From Leptasterias polaris (taxonomy: Eukaryota; Echinodermata; Asteroidea; Forcipulatida; Asteriidae), in assembly GCA_037783415.1 (NCBI GenBank), contig JAZGTN010000037.1, positions 3,968,001 to 4,032,000 on the forward strand: a stretch of DNA of 64,000 nucleotides. The letters are read 5' to 3'. Shown one piece after another: positions 36,333 through 47,579 of this stretch (within the stretch, counting starts at the first letter, position 1; every line of letters starts with the position of its first letter). A model generated the notes under the pieces. That model saw nothing but the letters and a program-made list of their open reading frames with translations. It was not told where the DNA came from and did no database searches. Position numbers and translations under genes: made by a program.

Positions 36333-36606
36333 TGGCGTGTCGTGGACCCAAACTCTGGTGTAGTCATCAGCCTAGTGTGGGTTCGAATCCCAGTCATGAC
36401 ACTTGTGCCCTTGAACAAAGCACTTAACCATAATTGCTTTGTAAAAGTTGGGAAGGTAGTGCATTCTGCTCTACCAGCCAGGCTCCGAGTGGATGATACC
36501 CATGCCTACATCATTACGGACTGCGAAAGTGGTAACCCTGTTTCAGCCCCAGGAGTAGGTGGCAACATGCCCCTGGTGACAGTTGATTTGGGTCGACAGC
36601 CCAAAC
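36333..36606 (+). repeat. SINE family A, variant body
   Basis: GGCGTGTCGTGG head with part of the D arm deleted, GGGTTCGAATCCC B box, then a body ending TTTGGGTCGACAGCCC. Inverted relative at 55598-55894. The 91-codon ORF here is spurious. Confidence 0.75.
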
Positions 36607-37307
36607 CAGAAATGTAGGCCTCACCTTAAAGTGGCCGTCCGGCGAATCTCATAAATGGTTTAAATTTAAAAAAAGCCCTTTTCACACAAGCAATTTAGCA
36701 TGGTTGTGAAATATTACAAGTTGCACTTCGTGTGAAAGGGCAACAATGTTTGGATTGTCCAAGGTCCCTAGTGAAATCGCAATGGAACGAAGTGTCAGAC
36801 AACCGACACCCATTACCAAGGATCTTTGTTGCATAAAGAATGAGAATGAAGTGATTATACATTTCTATATTGTACTTTTGTTTCCAAACTTACACTGCAG
36901 CGCTGTAAAATGCATGTGAAATGTGGGAAAAAAGTGACGGATTAAGGATTGGTGTGTGCAGAGAAAAAAAGTAGGGTGAAAAAACCCCCACAAAAAACAA
37001 GCCCTTAAAGGTAATCCATAATATCATGAGAATGCACCAAGAAGTATATTAATCCTCAACACTTCCCGGCCCTCTACATTTCAACAAAGATTTACGCCAC
37101 TTGATTACATTAATGTCTAGAGACTGCTCTTACAATAGACCTACATTGACATTTTACTTGTTGGCAACAATGTGCATGCTTACACAAGCTACATGAAATT
37201 GGGCCCTGGCTCAAAAACTTGCGAATTTGGTTTTGGTTTTTTTCCTCTTGATCTCTAATTTAAACGTTCTGTACAACTGTAGCTATCCAGTTTCTCCCTG
37301 TACTGCA

Positions 37308-37470
37308 GGGCCCAATTTCATGGCTTTGCTAACTGTGGAATTCTCTGCTTACATCCCATAGAATTATTTACTTTACTGGGCTTAGTAAGTGCAGCATTCC
37401 GCAGCAAGCGGACCCAGGTGTCATTATGTTTTCGTGCTTACACAAGAAATAATGACATTTGAAGCATTCG
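37308..37470. repeat. GGGCCCAATTTCAT-type element fragment
   Basis: GGGCCCAATTTCATGGCTTT start, with GCTTACATCCC and AAGTGCAGCATTCC internal words. Lies just 3' of the GPCR gene. Confidence 0.5.
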
Positions 37471-37495
37471 TTCCTGTGGAGGAATTTCTCCATGG

Positions 37496-38455
37496 TCATC
37501 CAGTTTCCCCTATACTTATGTCATTAGTTTGTCCTGCTCGGCTGCAAAAAATCTGACGTACTCCATTGCGAAACTGGCGGTATTTAAAAGCGTATATGAT
37601 GGGATTGACGCAGGAATTAGTTGCCACCATTGCAACAGAGAGAGAATAAAACCAACTAGTTAAGCTAATGTCCAAGCCGAGGTTAAACAGGAGGAAAATG
37701 GTCTCATTCGGTGTCCAGCAAATCATGAACGTGATGAAAACGACTAGAAGCAGCTTGAAAGTTTTACGCCTGGCCCTGAGGAGGGACTCTGCCATGTTCG
37801 GTGCGTTTGCTCCATCCTGAAGATGTGCGGCCGGTGCTGGGCCGACACGGGCCGCTCCTCGCTTCATCTCCACACCGATGCGGATGTAGGCGAAGAACAT
37901 CACGCCCACTGGTAAAATGTATTGCACAAATAAAGTGACAACCCCAATGGTTCTGGCACCAGCAATCGGAATGACGACACACTTTCCGTTTTCTGCCTTG
38001 TAAAATATGACACTGCGGATGAACTCCAGAGAGAAAGGGAAAATCCAACACACTGCCATGGCAACACCGACTTTGAGACGAGGCCAAGTGGTAAATGCTG
38101 CCTGGTACTTGAAGGGGTGCACGATGGCGAAATACTGCTCCATGGTCAACGCTAACAGGTTGTATGTAGACAGAACGTACAGGAAAAACAGAAAGCAGTT
38201 GGAGTACCAGACATTGCACAAGAACCAACCCAAGGCATCACTTGGGATGGAGTCGGGCAGTGGGACCTCACTTTTCAAGAGGATTGCCGTACAGCCCAAG
38301 AAATCGATCACAGCTTGGTGGAAGATGAAAGCATTCGTTCGAGTCTGCATGGCATGTACTTTGCAAATGACAAAGCATACTAAACTGTTGCCGAAGAAGC
38401 CAACGATTGCTATGATGTCTTGATAGACCCGTAAAGCAAGTTCTGATTCAGTCAT
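37496..38455 (-). CDS. Class A (rhodopsin-type) G-protein-coupled receptor, single exon
   Basis: 319 residues, seven membrane helices. Seen: helix 1 with GN (22-23), helix 2 with AVIDFLG (Asp51), Cys80 and Cys159 for the usual disulphide, helix 3 ending MEQYFAIVHP (105-114), Trp137 in helix 4, Pro182 in helix 5, CWTP (246-249) in helix 6, NSCVNPIIY (280-288) in helix 7, and a short tail beginning FKYRQF. The frame is open 81 codons further upstream, but that part is not membrane-like. I therefore start at the ATG at 38455, giving a 12-residue N-terminus; an upstream exon is possible. Glu-Gln-Tyr replaces Asp-Arg-Tyr, so the G-protein arginine (3.50) is missing. It looks like the intron-poor peptide-type receptors expanded in echinoderms; the ligand is unknown. 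Confidence 0.93.
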   Translation of the reverse strand: MTESELALRVYQDIIAIVGFFGNSLVCFVICKVHAMQTRTNAFIFHQAVIDFLGCTAILLKSEVPLPDSIPSDALGWFLCNVWYSNCFLFFLYVLSTYNLLALTMEQYFAIVHPFKYQAAFTTWPRLKVGVAMAVCWIFPFSLEFIRSVIFYKAENGKCVVIPIAGARTIGVVTLFVQYILPVGVMFFAYIRIGVEMKRGAARVGPAPAAHLQDGANAPNMAESLLRARRKTFKLLLVVFITFMICWTPNETIFLLFNLGLDISLTSWFYSLSVAMVATNSCVNPIIYAFKYRQFRNGVRQIFCSRAGQTNDISIGETG

Positions 38456-39959
38456 CTTTGTTATTTTCTCAATGTCGAATTTAGAGAGTGTGTCCACTAC
38501 GATCTCACACAGTTTTATCCGTTTTTGAGAATGCCTGTTTTCGTTTGAGTATAGAGCTTTTAAACAAAGACTCTTAAATGCAAGATGTACGAGAAGATAA
38601 TTGCAGTTTGGTAATGTAAAAGGAGGTCGACACCTTTTAATTGTAGTATATTCCTTTATGATGAGTCGAGGAAAATGCAAAAAGGAATGCAATTTCACAG
38701 CTGTTAAATTAATAATTCTACGTGTGATTTATTATCAAGACTACAAACTCCTTGTAATCAGCGAGTGCCACTTATGAAGATTTAATAAGCAATGACGGCA
38801 GGAGTGAAATGCCGATCCCATGTGGCTTGGACCATGGTCAGACAAAATGACAGGCAACCATATTTAACTAAACAAAAAAGATGTGTATTACTTCAAAATA
38901 CACGCGCACTACTGCCAGAGTTGAGCAAAGGGGGGGTATTAAGCCAAGATCCCCCCCAAAAGGGACATGCACAAAGCACTTCTTAAAATGAGAATTGAAG
39001 CAAAAAATCTGTTACTGTCTCAGATTTAGAGAAGATTCATCACAAATTAAAGAAAAATATTGCCAAAATAGGAAGCCCACCAACATTTTTCAACAAAAAG
39101 GGTTTGAAAGTAGGATCACAATTTTCAAAGGTTTTTGTTTTTTTATAACATGCCATGTTTGGATAGCTTTGTGCAAACTGATGTTCGATCCTGCAGACTA
39201 AAGTGAGGAATGATGACAACTTTGGGGACAAGTTTCTTAAACATCCTTGCATTTCAGGTACATGCTGCTGGTGTGAAGGTTAGTAAAGGTGAACTTACAG
39301 ATTACAATTGTTTAAGCACAATAGTATCAATTATTCCTTGAAGGGGATACTTTTGGAGAATGGGTTGATTTTGGAGATATGCCCAATTTACAGTCCTGTT
39401 AACATTATAAATTATCAGAATTTTACAGGGTTAAGCATCAGCCTCGGACCTTCAGACATTCATATAATATTGGGGTTTTTCTGTACAATTTGATCTTGTC
39501 AATTATCAGATTGACCTTAAGATGTGTCTTGATCTTAATTGCTAAGCAGGAGTGTGATTTCACAATAAATCACCATGGCAATATGGACCAGATGTAATTC
39601 TTGTTTGCAAAAATACTTGTACATTCCAGGTGATTTTCTGGCAGGCAAGATACTACATTAGTAATATTTGACATTTTGTGTCCTAATTTCAATGTAAAGT
39701 CAAGAGTTATTTAAGTTTAACAGCTGTACAACTTTCTTCCTATCAAAGGTTGTTACAAATTGAACAGTGCAATCTCCATATAATTTAAGATGTTGTGCTC
39801 TTCCATTGGGCTGTGTGCAAATCAGACCTACAGGAAGTCCAGGCTCTGTGGCTCTTTTGTAAACACATGATGTCACAGGTTACATGGGGAAGTGGACTGC
39901 CACTGCCTGATAAACTTAAGTGGTAATCAGTATTATTAATGAGTTAAGGATATGTTTAA

Positions 39960-40170
39960 CTTTTAACACTATAGCACCTCTCATTTCCAATGGGGCTATA
40001 TTTTTGTACATTCCAATTGCGTGTACAAGCGATGGAATAATCTTTATGCCTTTCAGGCCCTTACCTTAATGTTCATACAATTCCTGCTTGCACCTATACT
40101 GTTTCCAGTGGGGCTAAAGCAGTACTGTATTGCAACTGCGTGTACAAGCAGTGCTATCACATTCATGCCT
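39960..40170 (+). repeat. Imperfect tandem pair, unit about 105 bp
   Basis: CCAATGGGGCTATATTTTTG ... GCGTGTACAAGCGATGG recurs as CCAGTGGGGCTAAAGCAGTA ... GCGTGTACAAGCAGTG. Non-coding. Confidence 0.6.
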
Positions 40171-40699
40171 AGTCAGCATGTAAGCTATAAGAAGTAACCC
40201 CCTCTTGTCTGTGGTTTGTGGGCAAGGGTGTTTGCCCACATTTGTTTATGGCAAGTTGCCAAGTATGTATATGGCAGGTTGCCAAGTAATCCGGTCCGGT
40301 ATTCATGTATGTCTGTTGGGGGTTACTTTCAAATAAAATGTGTTTAATTAAGTAGTTGCTGGTTTTTGCCCAATTGGTAATTAACCAATGTGGTGTGACA
40401 TGGTGGAATAAACACAGCACTCGAAGCTGATACCAATAAGCCAACTCAATGTGTACTGTTGTGGTTGTTTGTGTCCTCAGAGAATAAATGGTCTATTATT
40501 GACAACACTATTTAAGATGAATCCTAGTGTTTTGTGAATTTCGAGCCCGGGCCCAAGAATTATGAAAGAGTGGAGGCAAATCATGCAAGAATGCGTTCAC
40601 TATAACTAGAGCTCATGGTTCAGATCAGACCATTCATAGATAGGGAACATTTTGACAACTCACGGATAAAGACACGATACTGTGGGAAAATACACTGCC

Positions 40700-40925
40700 G
40701 ATTTCCTACCTTCCGCCCAGGTAGTGGTTAATAAGCAGGACAGTTCTTTTCAGAACCGAGAACTCTCCCGAATTCTGAATAATCTACTACGGGGCAGTAG
40801 AATAAATAGCAAGACAAGTTCTCAAAGAACAAAATCTACCCCTAGTAAGTAGATATACACATGGTGTTACCGCAGACCTCATCGTCGTTTACGACAGGAT
40901 AGGCCAAGATAGATACCGCAGACCA
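40700..40925 (+). repeat. Copy of the 10573-10910 element
   Basis: Shares TTAATAAGCAGGACAGTTCT, AGCAAGACAAGTTCTCAAAG and CACATGGTGTTACCGCAGAC with the copy in AP5B1 intron 8. Confidence 0.7.
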
Positions 40926-40987
40926 AATATACATTGATACCTCACCATGCAATGCCTCAAATCCCATATACACTGCATTTCATATCA

Positions 40988-41890
40988 GGGCCATTTCATA
41001 GGGCTGCTTAAAAACAAAAAGTAGCTAAGCACAAAATAATTTTGCTCACCAGAACAAAGTTACCAACCAAAATACCATGTCACATGTACAATTTGTGACT
41101 GGTCCCCTGCTTATTTGTGCATAGCAGCAACTTGTTAAGCACTTTTGTCTGCTTGAGCATCTCTATGAAAATGGGTCCAGGCATTATTACATAATGGGAA
41201 AAGTACTGAGTCAATGAAATCTACCCAAAAAATTAAAATTTCCAGTTTTATTTTAAAGGTTTTTTTTACATCGTATATACAGCTCCAATCCTCATGTTTT
41301 CATTAAAATATTCAAGTCGGCATTTAAACAAAATTGTACAAAATTGTACAAAAAAAGTAACATCATATACGGAAAAACAATAATAAAAAATAAAAAATGA
41401 CTATCGGTGATTGCTTGCCTCTCTTCTATATCAGACATGATGTTTGGTCCTTGGAAAAAAGGAGGAACATTTTACTGAGTAAGGGCTGACCTAAATGTAC
41501 ACATGGAATGGGCTTTAGAAATCTTTTCAGGTTATTTAATCACAACTTTTTCCTGATTTTCCAAGGGCAACAAAAATCGGAAATCAGACTAAAGTTGGAA
41601 GAATATCATGCCTGATATATGAATACAGGATTCCACCTGTTTCTTATTCTTCCACTGATTGCATGGTGAAAAAAATATCATCTGCATAATGAATATTCAG
41701 TTGTCAGCGTCAAGCTTTGCCTGATTTTATAAAGTTGTTAAGAACACAAATTTGCTAAGTAAAAGAAATTGCTGAAACACAAAATAACAGGAATAATCCA
41801 CTTCATGTAACTGGTTCCCAGCAATTTTGTTGCTAAGCAGATATTTTAAGTGACATTTTCTCCTCAATATTATGAAATGGACCCAAGAGC
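40988..41890 (+). repeat. Two dispersed AAGCACAAAA-type elements and spacer
   Basis: Copies at about 40988-41183 (GGGCCATTTCATAGGGCTGC) and 41718-41890 (GATTTTATAAAGTTGTTAAG). The sequence between them is unique and AT-rich. Confidence 0.5.
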
Positions 41891-42084
41891 AAAATTACAT
41901 GATGGTGTTACGCACATGAAATTTGTAAAGGCACTTTTAAAAACAAAACTAGCTAAGGAGACATGTTACCAGTTACAAGCAAATTTTGTATCTGCTTAAA
42001 GCTTTATGAAATGTAGCACACAAATTTGCAAAGTTCATGCTTCGAAGATGTCATTGCTTGTGACTGGTCCCACTGGTCCTCTGT

Positions 42085-42477
42085 TCAGCAACATTTTCTA
42101 CATATCAGCTTACTGAAATTGGACTCATGGATTGAAACAGAAACTACTATGCAGATCAGTGTTTCCCCTGGCTGATGAACTGAGTGAGGTGGTAACAAGT
42201 CACATTGATTATTGAAGCCAAATAGACGCAGCCTGCAAACTGACAAGATTTGAATAACATCCGGTACAATGACTTTCTCAGCCAGAAGGTACCCCTTAAA
42301 TTTGAATGTCTCAGTAGAGGCAGTTGCTATGTCAAATGGTTCAGGGCAATCTTTTGTATAGCAACCTCCAGATGAGCAAACCCTGGTACCATTGTGCCAT
42401 ACACATCCATTCAGAATTATGTATGGGTGTTTGCCATCTCTTACATAACTATGCAAAAGCTTGCCCCAAATCAGCAA
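42085..42477 (-). CDS. Unidentified open frame, 130 codons
   Basis: An open minus-strand frame preceded by an AGAGACAG acceptor-like sequence. It contains HPYIILNGCVWHNGTRVC, a Cys-rich GGCYTKDCPEPFD and FKFKGYLLAEKVIVPDVIQI, which look more protein-like than chance in this AT-rich sequence. I do not recognise the family. It lies between the GPCR and SUV39H, both minus strand, and could be an exon, a transposon remnant or chance. A start is not evident (the first codon is TTG). Confidence 0.25.
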   Translation of the reverse strand: MLIWGKLLHSYVRDGKHPYIILNGCVWHNGTRVCSSGGCYTKDCPEPFDIATASTETFKFKGYLLAEKVIVPDVIQILSVCRLRLFGFNNQCDLLPPHSVHQPGETLICIVVSVSIHESNFSKLICRKCC

Positions 42478-42644
42478 CTGTCTCTATAGTATAAGGAATT
42501 CAAATTTAAGCGATAAGTTGAGACTAAGCAAGCCATTGTACCTGAGATTCAAAACTAACTCACAAATGGCTTATTTGGGCGTGGCCTAAGGTTGAAATTT
42601 ATAGAGCTGCTGATGAAGAAACCTTTTAAAATAAAAACGGCATT

Positions 42645-42830
42645 TAAAGGTTGAATGACTTCTGACTGGCACCCCCGAACAAAGATATTGACAAAATAGG
42701 GAGACCGCCAACATAGGGTTCAATTGCTCAGTTGGTTCAAATCTTGCTCTAGTCAATTTTTACAAAAATTTACCAGTCAGTTTCCCTTGTGGTTTATTGT
42801 TTCCCTTGTGGTTAGCTGGTTTCCCGCTAC
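42645..42830 (+). repeat. SINE family B, damaged copy
   Basis: GAATGACTTCTGACTGGCAC and AGGGAGACCGCCAACATAGG flank match the 53806 and 58118 copies; the tRNA part is shortened to CTCAGTTGGTTCAAATC. Confidence 0.6.
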
Positions 42831-43458
42831 TTTCTGCTTAGCTCTGAAATTTGTGAAGTATTATATATATTATACGATCACATCTCTTTGTTTTAAAATG
42901 TGTACGAGCTTCTAACTTTGAGCTTGATCTGCTAAAACACACAGACTTTTGAAAAAATAAGTTAGTGGCGTGACATTTTCAACTCTAGCAGAGTCTTTCA
43001 CAAAGGAATTTTGTAACACTGTTTGACAGGATCCCTGTATTCACACCACAGATGACAGTTTTAATTATGTTTCACTAAACGAGGCCAGACTATTATTTCC
43101 TTCCAGCCTCAGTTTGGTTACACTGATATGAATGGAAGAAAAAAACAAAATGGCTGCACTAATGTTAACGATCTATAAGCTAACTTTGATTCCTTCATGA
43201 ATCCTGAAGATAAAAACTCTAAAAACGCTTTAAACTTACTCCCACCACACTCGATAAAAAAAACCCATCTCTTTATCCACAAACCACAACGCCATCAAAA
43301 CTACTGTACAATGGGAAAACTGTACAATGGGAAACCTGCAGTTTCACAAACTAAACTCATACGTGGGTGCGGCACTTAAACACTTCAGTGAAAACAGTAC
43401 GTGGCCCAAAAGGGGAAAACCTGGTTTTTGCTAGAGTCAGGGTACATAAGATACCAAG

Positions 43459-43697
43459 GACCAATTTCATGGCTCTCCTTACCGCCGACCTCTGCGCTTG
43501 CAATCACCATTCTTCGCTTACCGAGCAAGCACCGAATTTCTGCGCTAGCTGTGTAAGCGTAGAATGCCTAGTAACATGGACTACGCAAGCGCACAAGCAA
43601 AAATTCCCTGCTAACCCGTGAAACACGCTTGAATTCCACGCTTCCGTAAGCGCCGATTCTTTGCTTACAGTAAGCAAAGCCATGAAATTGGGCCCGG
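43459..43697. mobile_element. Intact GGGCCCAATTTCAT-type fold-back element
   Basis: Inverted ends ACCAATTTCATGGCTCTCCT and AGCCATGAAATTGGGCCC, about 235 bp, opposite in orientation to the copies at 8520 and 46857. All ORFs in it are shadows. Confidence 0.75.
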
Positions 43698-43984
43698 TAG
43701 AACAATCCGTGTGTGCAAGTGCTTCACGCTGCGCTGCCATTGCTGAGGTGCTGGCAGTGCAAGGTTTTGTACACAAAGAAATGGAACAAATAGTTGTCTT
43801 AAAACTTTTTATGCAAATTGGGCGTCTTGCTCATCAATTTACACAATTTCCATGACAGGACATAACAATGTAGAACACTGACCAAGAAGATTGGATTATT
43901 TTTGTGGAAACCGCGCAATATAAATTTATAATTATTAATGATTATTATTGAAAGGAGTTGTAACCTCAAAATCAGCTCAGCAAT

Positions 43985-44430
43985 TAAAGGTAGGTTCATA
44001 GATTGGTTTTTGCCAAAGTATCGCTGATTTGTAGGCAAATATATAAAGAAAGATTCAATCAAATTCACATATGAAAGTATTAGCTGAATATAGCGTCTAC
44101 TTGCTGAGAAAAAAAAGAAAAAAACTGTCAGTATTTTCACAGGAATGTTGAATCCATTCACGTTTAGAGAGGTGACAGCGGGTACCAACTGCATCTCTGG
44201 CCGCAGCATTCGTGAACGGACACCAACCCTCAGAAATCTGAGAAACGATTCATGCATGCATCGTTTCTCAGATTCAAATGTTTTTGAGTGAAAAATTTAT
44301 CCAAACCATATTTACATTGAATGAAATCCTCCCTCAAAATAGTTTATACTATTAACAGCTGCAGTGCTTCTCACCAAGTGAGTTTTTATGGTCGATAATT
44401 TCTGGAGTATTTACGAATCTATGACCTTAC
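43985..44430 (+). repeat. Dispersed repeat, partner at 9685-9960
   Basis: Includes the palindrome AACGATTCATGCATGCATCG and the AACAGCTGCAGTGCTTCTCA text also seen near 4927. Confidence 0.6.
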
Positions 44431-44453
44431 CAATGCACTGTTGTCATTTGGAC

Positions 44454-44738
44454 TCAAAGTAATTGGAGGTGCATGGAAGGTGCTTCTCTTTCCTTGATGG
44501 TTGGTTCAAGTCTTTCACAAATTTTGAAGGCAAAGCCAGATCTATGATAACTTCTGAAATCAGAAAAACTCTTTAACACATACTGTCTGGTTTCCCATCG
44601 GCCATGGGCCTTAAACTCGATCAGCCCGGGCAAGATGGCAAAGATGAACTTGGAACATTGAAAAAACCATTGGTCACAACGTAACTTGTCGAGTTTGGCT
44701 CGAGTAGCGTCAACTATTAGTATTGGTTTCCCAAACAC
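44454..44738 (-). CDS. Unidentified open frame, about 94 codons, in the presumed SUV39H 3' UTR
   Basis: Minus-strand frame with GLIEFKAHGRWETRQYVLKS and FRSYHRSGFAFKICERLE. No family recognised and no clear splice site. It may be a chance frame or a scrap of another gene. Confidence 0.15.
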   Translation of the reverse strand: MFGKPILIVDATRAKLDKLRCDQWFFQCSKFIFAILPGLIEFKAHGRWETRQYVLKSFSDFRSYHRSGFAFKICERLEPTIKEREAPSMHLQLL

Positions 44739-45118
44739 ACAAAATTAGCCAACCCAAGCCTATGTTAAAAAACCTTAAAGTTGACACTACAGTGTCACTT
44801 CAACGATCTTGGAGATCCAACACTGAAGCTTTCTGTCATAATTTGTACTAAACATAATATGTAATAATTGTTCAACAAGCTAAATAATAAAGTCCTCTTA
44901 AATTAGAAGTTGAGCAACGAAACAAAGATATAAAACATATATATATATATTTTCGTGATGTACACAAAACAAAACTTCATCACAACCAGCTGAGATAAGT
45001 CACTCATAGAGGTCCAGAAGAAGCCTACTTGGAAAGAGTTCGCATAATTTGAATTCAAACACAGAAAACCATTTTGGAGTTTTACTTCCATTGACAAAAA
45101 ACACATAAATATACAAAG

Positions 45119-45207
45119 TCAAAAAAGAAAGTCCCTACAGTTCTTGGAGTCACACCTGCAGCGGATCGGCTGTAGCTTCGAGGACGTCCCAGAAGCATTC
45201 AGTTCAC
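45119..45207 (-). CDS. SUV39H1: SUV39H coding exon 6
   Basis: Residues 369-397 and TGA: post-[17 protein letters not shown] at the very C-terminus, the zinc cysteines needed for activity. Confidence 0.95.
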
Positions 45208-47543
45208 CTGCCGAAGAAATCACAAAAAGGTGTCAAAGGTACATGTATAAGCCCCAACTCAAAGTCAAGCCATATCCGCATCAAGCGACTTTGGCTACTG
45301 CTACGACCGTTGGCTGCAACAATGTTGAAGACTATTTGGTGAGTCAGCCAAAGCCACTACCAGGAGGGAGAGAGTCAATGCCGACAAAAAGTTCTGAAAC
45401 TTGAATCTAAATGTTAGGGTGTATGTTCAGCTAAGGGGCCATTCATTATAGTCAATGTTAACAAAATTCGATTTTTTTTTTTTCCGAAATTGTTTTGACC
45501 CACCCACCCACCCCAAATTTCGATTTTTAAATATTGATTTACTTAGCAATGTAATCTATGCACTGAAGAACAAAGTAATACCTCAAATGATGCAGATATT
45601 TTAGGTCAAAGGTCTCCAACATCAGTAGTTTTCAATGGCTGTTCATGGCTTACACAAACAACTTCGTAATCGTAGTTTAATCAGAAATTAAATTGGCAAG
45701 CACATAAAACAGTTTTTAGTTTGATATGACCCTACCATTTACAAAAGACAATTAAACAAAGTAAAAAAGGGAATCATGTTTTCTTATTAATCATTTGTTA
45801 ATTTTTTCCCAATTATTTATGAATACAAACTGAATTTCGATTTTCAGTTATTTCTTTTGACCCACCCACCCACAATTTCAAAGAAAAGAAAAAAACCCAA
45901 AATTTTTAAACATTGACTATATAATGAATGGCCCCTAAGGTTTGCGGTAGCACCATTTGTAAATCTCTTTTTGAGTAGTGGTGGTTCTGAAAAGAACCGG
46001 TTGTTGACAACTCAACATTTTGATCAGTATGCTCTGATCGTCTTCAGGAGAAAGCCCACGTAAGATATGTCACTGCTTTCTCCTGAAAATGTTGAGTTGT
46101 CAACAACTGGTTCTTTTCAGAACCAACACTACTCAAAAAGAGATTTACAAATGGTGCTACCGCAAACCTTACCTGATTATACTCCCACTCCCACCATGCA
46201 AAGTTTCAAATCCTACTTAGGGAGTATGTTGAAATGATGGAATTACCACCTTTTGGTAACCCTTTGGGTTAGAGAATTCAAGAAGGTTTTGGAACAATGT
46301 CCTCAGCACAAAAAGAAGTGGGTTTAAGGGTAGGATTTCTATATCTGAAAAAAATAACAGCAATTGATTTCACCTGGCAGACAGTGAAAATCTGAAATCA
46401 GATAAAAATCTTAAACTTCTTATCTCTGCATTACCAATGCCATGAATTTGGACAAGGCCTTTTTGTTGGCCCCACCGGTCTCATCCAAGACTGCTGGAAA
46501 GGGCTGATGAGCTTGTACAAATTCTTGTTTAGGATGTAGTGATGTATGATCAGAGCGACCAACTGCAGGCGGCGCAATGCTCACAATCATAACGATATGA
46601 TAAAGCATAAGGGGAGGCTCCATGGATAATGTATTAAAACGATCTTTTAAAATCAACTTCAGAAGAATGTTGCAATCGAGCCCTATTTTAAGTACAAGGC
46701 AAAGAATTATGTGCAATTAATTTTTCACAATAGAGCTACTGACAATACTATTGATAGTAAACAGGAAGGGCAGACTGGGGGGCTTAACATTGTCCAAAAG
46801 AAGTGCCCATTGCAGAATGAAAATCCAGGATTTAGATGATCATCCAGGCCTGGGCCTGATATCATGGCTCTGCTTACGGTACCGTAAGCAAAGAATCAGC
46901 GCTTACGGAAGCATGGAATTCCGCGCTTACGTCAAGCATATATTTCACGGGTTAGCAGGAATTTTTGCTTGTGCGCTTGCGTAGTCCACGTTACTAGGCA
47001 TTCTACGCTTACACAGCCAGACCTGCCAACCTCTGGAGTTCAAAAACTGTATTCTTTATTCCCAAAAGTTGTATTTTACTGACAAAAATTGTAATTTTTT
47101 TAAAACACACACGGACTGATATACAGATTAACTCAAAGCCTCTTATATGCTGAAAAAGAACCGTTAATTATATCCCACCTGGCTATTGGATCACGTAATT
47201 TCACCAATAGAGGGCGTTTAATCTCGCGCTATCGCATTGTTCCGAAACACCCTCTAGCGCTCAATGTTTCTTGCATTTTTGTCGCACGCAAAGTGACAAA
47301 GACTACAGGCCTGAAAACGACGTCTGTGTGTGTAGTGTGTGCGTGCGTTGTGTACAGTACTGTGTGATCATGCGTTGTATTTTGTGTGGCGTGATGCGGT
47401 CAGCGTTTCGCGGCGCCTTCGAGTGATTTTTTTAAACGTTTATATATCCGTTGGATCGTGTAACGCACATTCACGCACGAAAAATAGACAAGGAAAGAAA
47501 ATGCCGATAACCGTTAATCAGAATTGGATAATTATCAAATGTC

Positions 47544-47579
<36 letters not shown>

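Noticed and set aside
37764..38423. Long frames (154 and 138 codons) overlapping the GPCR
   Set aside because: Shadows of the receptor coding sequence in other frames.
38456..38698. 81 further upstream codons of the GPCR frame
   Set aside because: Composition is not receptor-like, and the methionine at 38455 gives a normal short N-terminus; kept out of the CDS.
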